Source: Tribonema minus | Taxonomy: Eukaryota > Sar > Xanthophyceae > Tribonematales > Tribonemataceae | Assembly (NCBI GenBank): GCA_017506865.1 | Contig: JAFCMP010000126.1 | Coordinates: 1 to 64,000 of the forward strand | Length of the DNA stretch: 64,000 bases | Reading direction: 5' to 3' | In this document: positions 23,301 to 31,404 of the stretch, in pieces | Numbering within the stretch: position 1 is the first letter of the stretch | Layout: each line of letters starts with the position of its first letter | Position numbers and translations under genes: made by a program | The notes under the pieces: model-generated | The model's database searches: none | Seen by the model: the letters and a program-made list of their open reading frames with translations, nothing else | Told to the model about the DNA's origin: nothing

Positions 23301-25049
23301 CTGCAATTTGGGCATTCCCTTCTACGCGGCCTACAGCAACCGATCCACTGCCGTGACGGAGATCTATGAGGCTGCACGCAAGATGTGTGCAGAGGGGAGG
23401 TGGGGGGAGGCACAGGACTTCATCATATCGAGTAAGTCAAACTCAGTACCGAATGTGTAATGCAATCTGATTGTGTGCATTTGTATGTCGTTCCTTTTGT
23501 CGAGAAATGAAGGATCGAGCAGAGTCTCAAGCAGGTGGCCGGGCAAGCGAGCACACGTGGCAGAGAGAGAGACTCTGGCTGAAGCCGTGTTTGAGAGGAA
23601 GTGAATTGATCAAACTGAGACAAACTCAGTGTGGCCGAGTGTGGCCGTCGGGCCGAGACTCCGTCTGGCCGTATATCCGCTGCAACTGGCCGCTCTGTAG
23701 TGCAACTGGCCGAGTCTCCACTGCAACGGGCCGATGACAAACTTCAACTCAAAGTTGAACTTTATACTTCAAGTTGAAGTGCTTACTTCAACATGCAATC
23801 TTAGTGTATAGGTGCTGCACCCAGTCATGACTCTCCTGGGAATGGGGGCATTTCACCCAACTTGCAGGCCATGTAGCCTATCTCTTGCTCAGACTCATGT
23901 GAGGGCGTACCAGACTACATGCTCTGAAAGCAATATATCGCGACACCTTTATGCATATCGATTGCTTGAAAATGACTTGCTGTCGGATACTGGAACGCAC
24001 CAAAGCTAGATCTGACGCTCATCAATGTGCACGTGCCTGTCATGTTTACGGGCATGAAGGAGCTGCACAGCAGCGTCGCAGCTGCGAAGAGCGCTTACCG
24101 GCAGTTTGAGGCGTTACGGAGCAGCCGAGTGCAGAATCGAGGCAAGCGCTCCCAGTTTGTTGAAGCGGATGGTGAGGGCAATGTCGATGTGCCTCGCCCG
24201 CCCCCTGCACAGCGCCCCATGTCCTTAGCCATAAATGACAGCACTTACGGTGGGGGTGGGGGTAGTTACGGTGGGGGCGGTGGTAGTTACGGTGGGGGCG
24301 GTGGTAGTTACGGTGGGGGCGGTGGGAGTTACGGTGGGGGTGGTGGTAGTTGCGGCGGTGGCTCACAAGCCATTGCCGAAATGGCTGCTGCCACAATCGC
24401 CAATATGCAGAACGTGCACGCGGCTAGCATACAGGGCGCAGTTGCCAACATGCAGAAAGCTCACATGACCAGCATGCAGCAGATGCAGGCGACACACACA
24501 CAGTCGTTGCAGCAATTTCAGAAAGTGCACAAGACCAACTACCGTAGGACATCACATCTGCACGACGGGACATTGCAGCAGATGCAGGCGGCACACACAC
24601 TGTCGTTGCAGCAGATGTCGGAGGTGCACAGCCGAACGTTGGAACAGGGCGCTGATGCTCACCATGCGTACTTGGCCCAGCAGCAGCTGCAGACCTCACA
24701 GCAGCAGCAGGCTCAGCAGTACATGTTCTTACACTCTTACAATATGTACATGCAGAACCCTGGCATGCTTGCGCACAACGGAGTCGGCCATGGCAATCCC
24801 GCTCAGATGCAGGCTGCTGCACATGTTCCAGCGATCGGCGGCGGCAACCCCCCTCAGCAGCTGCCACTTGCGCATTTGCATGCCATTCACAACAACGCCC
24901 CCCCTCAGCATCTGCCACTTGCGCATGTTCCTGCGCACATCCAGCACAGCTCTCCCGGTTTTTACAGCTACTCTCAAACCGGCGCACAGAACCATATGTA
25001 TGCGCCTGCACGCGACCAGTCCCCCTCTCCCGGCACTCCGCCGATGTAG
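17373..25049 (+). CDS. Very long unrecognised multi-exon gene with three disruptions
   Basis: Fourteen exons chain with matching phases: 17373-17516, 17644-17760, 17908-17991, 18081-18470, 18590-18733, 18830-19006, 19114-19326, 19425-20137, 20336-20434, 20570-20695, 21007-21915, 22189-22700, 23047-23431 and 24010-25049. The product would be about 1,680 residues. The start (MIPFKKLMVYMAMLLFFLPW) gives two hydrophobic segments. Later come an acidic Asp/Ser run (18850-18920), a Pro/Ala tract (19680-19800), a basic patch (PSRKRAGKQGGKGKG), helical regions, then five to six SYGGGGG repeats and a Gln/His/Met-rich tail. An in-frame TAG at 18243-18245, a frameshift near 21590 and another near 22612 interrupt it. 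Coding resumes plausibly after each. I recognise no domain. It could be a decaying gene, a gene with assembly indels, or two adjacent genes. Confidence 0.55.
24246..24365 (+). repeat. Coding repeat: SYGGGGG x 5-6
   Basis: A 21-base unit (AGTTACGGTGGGGGCGGTGG) repeated about five and a half times in the last exon of the long unknown gene. It encodes Ser-Tyr-Gly5 units and ends in SCGGGS. Low-complexity Gly/Tyr tracts of this type are usually flexible or condensate-forming linkers. The reverse strand also stays open (PHRNYHR repeats), but only as a shadow. Confidence 0.9.
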
Positions 25050-25913
25050 ATGCATGCACTCGCGTTCAAAGACGCCCACAGTACGCAGTGCTTGCGTGCC
25101 TCCCCCAGCCTCGTAGTCATTCCGACCCGCCAATGTAGATGCACCAGCAGCATGCCATTCCACGTGACTGCTCATATGGTGCAATAGCGATCATTTGCAA
25201 CGCCCCCGCGCCCCCTTAGCATAGTCATCAACTCGCTGAATGCATTGGTTTTCACACTTTCAATGTCTTGAGCCTTTGCACCTGCTGCTGCTGATACTGA
25301 TGATACCTGCTGCTATTTATGCATGCTGATGCCTGCTGATAATATACGACAATCGACACTTGCGTGTGCACGCGTTTTGGTGATATGGCTACAGTGACAC
25401 ACTTGCGCAGTCTTGTAAGATTACAACATCTGCTTCAACGTTTGGCAGGCTGCCTCCTGTCCTCAGGCCTGCAATACTATGTGTTACATAATGAAATCCA
25501 TAATAGGTCTGTTTTGCAGCACATACATAATCACAGGTTGTTGTCTTCACCCTCCTGGCTCCTTCAAACTAGTTGTGCGACAAGTGCACATGTAATCCTA
25601 ACCCTAACATGCTTCAGGAGCGCTTTCACTCTGGTTAGCCCCACAAGCACCCACGGCATGCACGCCCACAGCGTCCTAGCCAACTTAATCGATGATAGCG
25701 GAAATCTGCGCACGCACACTTGCGCATGCACACTCTAGCATTATCCTAGCATTTGAGTGCAACAGCTCTGGTAAGGCTCGGGAGGGGGGCTGTGTAGTAG
25801 ACGCAATGGTACAAACCCTAGCACTGCTACAGACCGTTGCCAGCACATGTGCAAGGCAGCCCATCGTGTGTAGCTCGTCCACAACATCGCCCAATCGGCA
25901 CCTCCTCAAGAGC
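25050..25913. other. Intergenic, no recognisable gene
   Basis: The stretch lies between the stop of the long plus-strand gene and the stop of the minus-strand ankyrin-type gene (convergent ends). No exon or RNA feature was recognised. Confidence 0.5.
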
Positions 25914-27216
25914 CTAGGCAGCTGCATGTGGCTGTGTTCCACCCCCCCAGCCACACCCAAGCGCCAAGGCTCGACCAAAGTCCTCAGCTGACCAGTCCTG
26001 CCTCTCTAGGAGGATTGCTGGATTCTGTGGCCACTGCGCCCCGTGTTCTACCAGCCACTGAGCGTGGTGCTCGATACTTCTATACTCCCAAACGGAGTAC
26101 TGGAGGGTCTGGTTGAGCTCCTCCTGCTCCTGTCTGTCAAAGTGACCAATGTCAACTAGCCACTGCAGCAAATCTGTGGTGTTGTTTTTGGCAGCGGCTC
26201 TGACACTGACATCAGTGAAGGGACACCACGCGTGCGTCTGCGTCTCCTCGAGCCACTGGGCTACCTCTCGGCTTTTGTGGTAAAGTGCAGTGTCCATTAA
26301 ATTGTAATATGCGTACTGATCATGATGACCCAATACAGGCCTGTATTGCTCAAAGCACTCAGACCATGTGTCAAGGAAAGGACCAGCGTACCCACGGCTG
26401 ACAATGGGCCCGAACAGCCTTACATGTTTCAACAGGTACTGCATAGTGCCCATCTTCCCGTGCTTTGCGGCCGCACAGCAAAGGGCTGCGTTGAGCCACA
26501 AACTCCCAGCGCTCTGTAACTGCCCATTGCCTTAGCCATCGCAATACGGTACCCTTATCACCATAGTATACAGCCCATGACATAAGGAGGGTAAGCTCGC
26601 CTGCATCTACAGGCTCGTCGAGATGGTCGCGACGTTGGCGCACCTCCTCCATGAAGTGCATGTGGCCGGTGGATACTGCGTGTCGCAGTGCCCCGTTTAT
26701 AAGCCGCTCGCTGCATATGTCATATTTGTCGCAAAGGTCAAGAAGATCTAAACGTCCCGTCTCTCCCACCGCTGTTCGAATGTAGTGACCGGCGTCGGCG
26801 TTGTCTTGCTTCTGTTGGTAAGATCTGCCGGTGCGGTCGCTGATGACTTCGTTGGCCCAGAAAAGAGTAGTGGAGCTCTGGACTGCGGCATGCGCCAACG
26901 TCTTGCACAGCCACTTGATGCCGTGCTCTTTGACGAGGTACCTGTTCAAAGTGTGTGAGAATTTGCACGGGCGCTCAGGGTGAGCACATGAGGCGTCTTT
27001 GCGTCTTTACGAGCAACTGTGTCACCATCATAGTGCAGTGTGAATTATGGGTGTTCGATGTGCAGTGCTGACAGATGCATTCATTATGATTAATTGTGCT
27101 ACGTTTGACTGCAGAAGTTGGTTTACATACCTCGTACGTGAAGCCTTGAACGTCTTGTTGACGGCCGCCAGAAACCGCCACTGTCCGAGCCCACAGAAGG
27201 ATGGTACTGCTGGCAT
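25914..27216 (-). pseudogene. Ankyrin-repeat-type gene with a frameshift
   Basis: Exon 1 (27216-27131) encodes MPAVPSFCGLGQWRFLAAVN and ends in phase 2 at a GTATGT donor. Exon 2 (26941-25914) continues YLVKEHGIKWLCKTLAHAAVQ. The N-terminal G-x-G-x-W-x-F-x-A-x-V motif followed by degenerate repeats with A-A-x-x-G-x-x-x-x-x-x-x-L resembles ankyrin-type families that are abundant in brown algae; this is from memory of the family and not a search. Helical repeats are seen as GHMHFMEEVRQRR, GDKGTVLRWLRQW, HGKMGTMQYLLKH and NNTTDLLQWL. Near 26500 the frame shifts between ...LRQWAVTERW and LWLNAALCCAAAKHG, so one base is gained or lost. The LINE inserted 17 bases upstream of this start codon and may have displaced its promoter. 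Confidence 0.65.
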
Positions 27217-27232
27217 AATTGGTGCTTAGGCT

Positions 27233-27246
27233 AGTACAGTAAACAG
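27233..27246. repeat. Left target-site duplication of the LINE
   Basis: AGTACAGTAAACAG, exactly repeated at 30115-30128 on the other side of the element. It contains the GTAC seen at every copy's junction. Confidence 0.92.
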
Positions 27247-30114
27247 CGCGGGTTTAAGCAGGGGGACCCCGCGGCACCGATGCTCTTCTGCGGCGCCATT
27301 GCTCAGTGCTTGAAACGGTTCAATGAGGCGGCGGCTGCGCAGCGCGCGCGGAGGCGGATGGGCGCCTACATGGACGATGCCAACGTCCGAACAGGCGCTT
27401 GCACGCTGACTCGGGATGACATACAGGCGGTGGCGCAGCTCAAACAACACTTTGCGGAGGTGGGGCTGGAGCTAAACCTCACCAAGTCACGCGCGCTGCC
27501 TGGCAGGGGGCATGTGGTGACAGACCACGAGCGGCAACTGCTGCAGCAGCTGGGCGTTCAGCTAGTGGGGGATACGGATGAAAATCAGAACCGAGGAGCT
27601 GTGTTGCTGGGGGTGCCGGTGGGTCACAGCAGCTTTGTGGACGCATGGCTGCGCAGGGAAGCGGGTGCAGGCGGGGCAGGGGCTCGATTTGCAGAGCGAT
27701 GCGCGCGCCTGACATCTCCGAGGGCTATGTTCAGGTTACTGCGCTACTGCGTGGTGCCTCGCATGACGTACTGCCTGCGCACCATTCCCACTACGCAGAC
27801 AGCGCCAGCCGCCAAGGAGTGGGATCGGGTCACGCAGTGGGTACTTGAGCACTCAATGGGCCTGCAGCCACCAGGCCAGACCTGGCGCCAGTTTGAGCAA
27901 AGTGGGGCCCACTTCCATCTGGCAGCGCACGGCCCAGCCTTGCAGCAAGCGCGACTCCCAACACGGCATGGCGGCCTTGGCATTACCAGCGCCTGCGACA
28001 TCGCTGATGCTGCGTACGTGGCGGGCACGTTGCAAGCGCTGCAACCAGCACTCTCTGGATGGGCGGGGGTTCTGCAGCAGGCGGCTCCTCAAGCGGCTGC
28101 AGACAACGCTGCTGAGGATGCGGCAACACAAGCGGCACCGGCAGCAGCGGCAGCAGCACCAGCACCAGCAGCATCAGCAGCGGCAACTGTTACAGCGGCA
28201 GCGGCGGTTGCCAGTGGAGGCGCGGCCGCTCCGGCAGCGGCAACTGCATCAGCGGCAGGCCGCGCTTATGGCGCAGCCATTCCGGCAACACACGACGCAG
28301 CTGCCGCTGGATCAGGGGCCGCGGCGGCAGCACAGGCGGCACCAGCGGCAGCAGCAGCGGCGGCGCACAGCGCAATTACTCCGGCGGCAGCAGCAGCGGC
28401 GGCAGCAGCAGCTACTCCAGCATCAGAGGCTGCTGCAGCAGCGGCAGCACATGTTGCACCTCAAGTGGCCTCGGCGGCATCACTAACTGCAGCATCAACA
28501 GCAGCTGCTGCGGGCATAGGCAACACAGCTGCTCCAGGCCCTACTAGCCTAAGGGCTGCTGCAGCACCTGCAACAGGAGCAGCGTCGGCAGGCGGCGGCG
28601 CAACCGTGCCGGCTGCGACAGCGGCAATGGCGGTGGCAGCGGCCAATGCGGCAGGCGCTGCACCAACACCTGCGGCAGCAGCAACACCACTGGCAGCAGC
28701 AGCAACGGCAGGCGGCGCAGCTGCAGCACCAGCGCACGCAGCAGCGGCAGCCGTCAATGCAGGCGCTGCGCGTTCCACACCAGCAATGTTACAAGGCGCA
28801 GCAGCAGCAGAGGTGGCGCGCCTGCCCCTCATGCGGACGATCGCCACAGCTGCCGCATCCCTACGTGCAGCAACAGGTGACAAGCTGGATCATATACTGC
28901 CACCAGCGCTAACGCCACTGCAGCAGCAACCACCTACGCAGCAACCGCCGCTGTGGCCGACAGCAGGTGGTGGCACTGGTGCGGATGCTGCTTGCGTACT
29001 TGACGCCAGTGCTCTGCAGTTGCAGTGTAGCCTGAAGCGCCCCAATCAGAGTGCGCTTGCAGATGCGGTCGCTACCGAGCTTGCAGATAAGGTGGAGGCG
29101 GACCTGCAACAGCTGCCGCAGGGCACGCAACGCACGCAAGCACTTGCTCGATTCCGGTCGCAGCGCCACATGCACTCGATCGGCATGGCATTCCTCAACG
29201 AGCCCATGTACTCCACAACGGCTTCGTTCGATGGCCTATCCTGGCAGCTGGCCGTCAAACGCGCCATCGGAGTAGAGGAGCAGACGGCAGGCTGCAAGCT
29301 GTGCGGGAAGTCGCCGGGCGGCACCCTGCATGCACGGCTGTGTCAAGCGCCACGCGTCAAGGCGCACGACACCATCTTCCACAATAGCGTCAAGAGGGCC
29401 ACGCAGCGCATCCTGCGGCAATACCTCAAAACGGGACTGGTGGACGAGGACTACACGCCGTTTCTGGGGTCCGCCGGGCCGCCGGGGAGTCGCAGGATGG
29501 ACATCGTACTGCCTGCCGACGCCTTCCCGGTGACCGGCTACGACGACCCGACACGCCACCTACCGCTCATGGTGGACGTTACCTGCTTCGAGGCACAGGT
29601 GGCGTCGCGGGCGGCGAAGACTGCAGCAGACCCCGAGCGATGCTGCCGCGACCAAGAGGCCGCCAAGACTACTCACTATTCTGGTCATTATGATCAGAAT
29701 TGCTACAAACTTGCCACTTGGGCAATTGGGTCATTTGGCAGCATCGGGGAGCAGGGGCGGAAGCTGCTGGAGGCTGTGGCGACGGAGTATGCCAGCAGGA
29801 TGTCAGTGCCCGGAGGAGCGCGCCCTAAAGCTCTCAAGGGCATCGCCCTAGCGCGCTTACGCTCGGCACTGTCGGCAGCGCTCCACATGGCGTACTCTGG
29901 CCGTGTCATGACACACATGGCAGAATCCAGGGGGGGGGGGCACATGGAGGAGGACGTAGGGGAGGACCCCGAGATGCCATTTGGCGGCGGCGGCGTTTGA
30001 GTTGTTGTCGTTGCGACACTTTCAGACTGTCATACGACATGTAGATTCCTTACAGCAGCATCAAGTTAGACAATCATCTGGGCTTTTTCGCGCCCTGAGC
30101 GAGAATTAATAAAA
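27247..30114 (+). mobile_element. 5'-truncated non-LTR retrotransposon (LINE) with restriction-like endonuclease
   Basis: The element begins inside the reverse-transcriptase domain and runs through the thumb, a long Ala-rich region, a zinc finger, an endonuclease and a 3' UTR of about 115 bases ending AATTAATAAAA-AGTAC. The 14-bp duplication on both sides, the 5' truncation and the missing poly-A are hallmarks of target-primed reverse transcription by the early-branching LINE groups (R2, NeSL, CRE, RandI/Dualen types). It landed between the ankyrin-type gene and DNA that continues at 30129. Low decay and the exact duplication point to a recent insertion. Other copies lie at 955, 30317, 49062, 50249, 54745, 61386, 62606 and 63050. 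Confidence 0.92.
27250..30000 (+). CDS. LINE polyprotein, C-terminal part: RT, Ala-rich linker, CCHC finger, endonuclease
   Basis: Open from the truncation point. RT motif B appears as GFKQGDPAAPMLF and the catalytic motif C as GAYMDDAN (Asp-Asp at about 27370-27375). After the thumb there is an Ala-rich stretch of roughly 290 residues (28060-28870), which is unusual. At about 29296 a CCHC finger reads CKLCGKSPGGTLHARLC (C-x2-C-x8-H-x3-C). The restriction-like endonuclease follows, with R-R-M-D-I-V near 29493 and L-M-V-D-V-T near 29570, the spaced acidic residues of a PD-(D/E)xK fold. The C-terminus is Gly-rich (MPFGGGGV). The N-terminal half of the RT and anything before it are missing, so this copy cannot move on its own. 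Confidence 0.9.
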   Translation, partial: GFKQGDPAAPMLFCGAIAQCLKRFNEAAAAQRARRRMGAYMDDANVRTGACTLTRDDIQAVAQLKQHFAEVGLELNLTKSRALPGRGHVVTDHERQLLQQLGVQLVGDTDENQNRGAVLLGVPVGHSSFVDAWLRREAGAGGAGARFAERCARLTSPRAMFRLLRYCVVPRMTYCLRTIPTTQTAPAAKEWDRVTQWVLEHSMGLQPPGQTWRQFEQSGAHFHLAAHGPALQQARLPTRHGGLGITSACDIADAAYVAGTLQALQPALSGWAGVLQQAAPQAAADNAAEDAATQAAPAAAAAAPAPAASAAATVTAAAAVASGGAAAPAAATASAAGRAYGAAIPATHDAAAAGSGAAAAAQAAPAAAAAAAHSAITPAAAAAAAAAATPASEAAAAAAAHVAPQVASAASLTAASTAAAAGIGNTAAPGPTSLRAAAAPATGAASAGGGATVPAATAAMAVAAANAAGAAPTPAAAATPLAAAATAGGAAAAPAHAAAAAVNAGAARSTPAMLQGAAAAEVARLPLMRTIATAAASLRAATGDKLDHILPPALTPLQQQPPTQQPPLWPTAGGGTGADAACVLDASALQLQCSLKRPNQSALADAVATELADKVEADLQQLPQGTQRTQALARFRSQRHMHSIGMAFLNEPMYSTTASFDGLSWQLAVKRAIGVEEQTAGCKLCGKSPGGTLHARLCQAPRVKAHDTIFHNSVKRATQRILRQYLKTGLVDEDYTPFLGSAGPPGSRRMDIVLPADAFPVTGYDDPTRHLPLMVDVTCFEAQVASRAAKTAADPERCCRDQEAAKTTHYSGHYDQNCYKLATWAIGSFGSIGEQGRKLLEAVATEYASRMSVPGGARPKALKGIALARLRSALSAALHMAYSGRVMTHMAESRGGGHMEEDVGEDPEMPFGGGGV

Positions 30115-30128
30115 AGTACAGTAAACAG
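30115..30128. repeat. Right target-site duplication of the LINE
   Basis: The exact repeat of 27233-27246. Because the element's own tail also ends in AAAAAGTAC, the border between tail and duplication is ambiguous by about five bases. Confidence 0.92.
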
Positions 30129-30276
30129 TAGGCGGGGGGTTCAAATTTAATATCATCAATTCCTTTTTTCTCCTCAAGTAGAATCTAGATATGTCTTATT
30201 TAGAACTTACTTACTAGCTTACTAGCTAGACTAGTTAGTAAGTGGGCAAGGCTGTCAAGTTTGTCGAGAGCTGGAT

Positions 30277-30306
30277 GTACCGTACCATTCGCGAATGGTA
30301 CGGTAC
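30277..30306. repeat. Perfect 30-bp palindrome with GTAC ends
   Basis: Begins GTACCGTACCATTC, has TTCGCGAA at its centre and ends in the mirror half. There is no spacer. GTAC occurs at both ends and GGTAC inside each arm. It directly precedes a fragment of LINE tail, so it may be a junction product of LINE insertion, for example two first-strand ends joined head to head. Confidence 0.9.
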
Positions 30307-30316
30307 GCCGGTTGGG

Positions 30317-30381
30317 GGCGCGAAAAAGCCCAGATGATTGGCATCTAGCTGTAAGGAATCTACATGTCGTATGACAGTCTG
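30317..30381 (-). mobile_element. LINE 3'-UTR fragment
   Basis: Sixty-five bases nearly identical to the tail of the minus-strand copy at 61404-61470 (GGCGCGAAAAAGCCCAGATG through ATGACAGTCTG). The terminal AATAAAAAGTAC is replaced by the palindrome at 30277. It is truncated at its 5' side too. Confidence 0.85.
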
Positions 30382-30618
30382 GGGGCTTCTAATTTCAGTT
30401 TCCCCCAATAATGATATGCTCAGAACGCGCAATGTTCCATCGTAGTCGCATTGAGTATCACACATAGAACGCGTTGCACGAGTATAGCAGCATAAGACGC
30501 CAAACTACGAGGTGCCAGTAGTCGGAAAAATTCACATATGAAAAAAACAAAATCAATGACATGGGATTCGAACCCTCGTGTTTTGAAACTGTCGAATATG
30601 TGACGGTAATCTGAATCG

Positions 30619-31404
30619 ATGGAAACACAACACCGCCACCATGCCCAAGCTAACGAGGGTGAAAGCGCGCGCATTGCGCAAGGCAGGCAGCGACTATTGC
30701 AGTTGACTACACCTCAATATGAAGGCTGGGCTCGTTCCGGTGGTCTCGTTCACAGAGACATCGACGTCACTCTGCTGATCGTGAACAGCCATCGCAAATT
30801 TGCACGGAGCATGGCGAACGTGCAGCAAGAGTTCGACGCCGTTGTATTGGCACTAAGTCATGGATCGGAGACACTACGAATGATGTACTGGGGAGAGGAG
30901 ATGACGAAGGCGCAGCGCACGAGCACATATAGTGCAATTCTAAGTGTGCAGAAGTTGTCCATGCGGTGCCATATTTTGACATGCGCACAGGGCCTGTTCT
31001 TAGCAAGTGTGAAGTGGATAAGACGTCTTATCCACTTCACAGACCGCCTTCATCATGGGCATCTAGGCAGCAACCTCAGCTTCACTGTCAAGCTTCAACT
31101 GCAATTTCAACGACAACTTCACGACAAGCTTCATCAGCTTCATCAACACCATAAGCTCAGCTTCAACAGCAGCTACATGGCAAGGATCAAGCAGCGCACA
31201 CTCAAGTTCTCACGGCGGCACGCCGTTCACACCTGCAGTACATACTGGTGCCTAATCCAGCTTTCTGAGTCTAAACTGGTTGCTACACCAGTTAGCATGC
31301 ACACCGTTGCACATCAAGGAGCACACCCGGCTCATACCTGCAAGTTTGCATTTCAGTACGAAGCCGTGTGCAGTTCAGTACTACGGCACACGGTTTCGTA
31401 CTGA
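30619..31404 (+). CDS. Unrecognised ORF, possibly an exon
   Basis: An open frame of 261 codons starting METQHRHHAQANEG. The first about 105 residues look protein-like (QRLLQLTTPQYEGWARSGG, FARSMANVQQEFDAVVLALS, GSETLRMMYWGEEMTKAQR). After about 31005 the frame runs through a perfect palindrome and CTTCA-rich repeats (31070-31180), which look non-coding. A real gene, if present, probably ends or splices before 31000. No family is recognised. Confidence 0.3.
   Translation: METQHRHHAQANEGESARIAQGRQRLLQLTTPQYEGWARSGGLVHRDIDVTLLIVNSHRKFARSMANVQQEFDAVVLALSHGSETLRMMYWGEEMTKAQRTSTYSAILSVQKLSMRCHILTCAQGLFLASVKWIRRLIHFTDRLHHGHLGSNLSFTVKLQLQFQRQLHDKLHQLHQHHKLSFNSSYMARIKQRTLKFSRRHAVHTCSTYWCLIQLSESKLVATPVSMHTVAHQGAHPAHTCKFAFQYEAVCSSVLRHTVSY
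31008..31041. repeat. Perfect 34-bp palindrome
   Basis: Two 17-base halves with no spacer; the left half reads TGTGAAGTGGATAAGAC. Perfect uninterrupted palindromes of this length are unstable and rarely persist, so it is recent or selected. CTTCA-containing short repeats follow immediately to about 31180. Confidence 0.9.

Noticed and set aside
27845-28912. Gln/Arg-rich and Leu/Arg-rich ORFs in other frames over the LINE Ala-rich tract
   Set aside because: Shadow frames of GCA/GCG codon runs; the RT-to-endonuclease frame is continuous and has the motifs.
30552-30625. Minus-strand GGGTTCGAATCCC resembling a tRNA T-arm
   Set aside because: The T stem is imperfect beyond three pairs, and no acceptor, D or anticodon arms were found.
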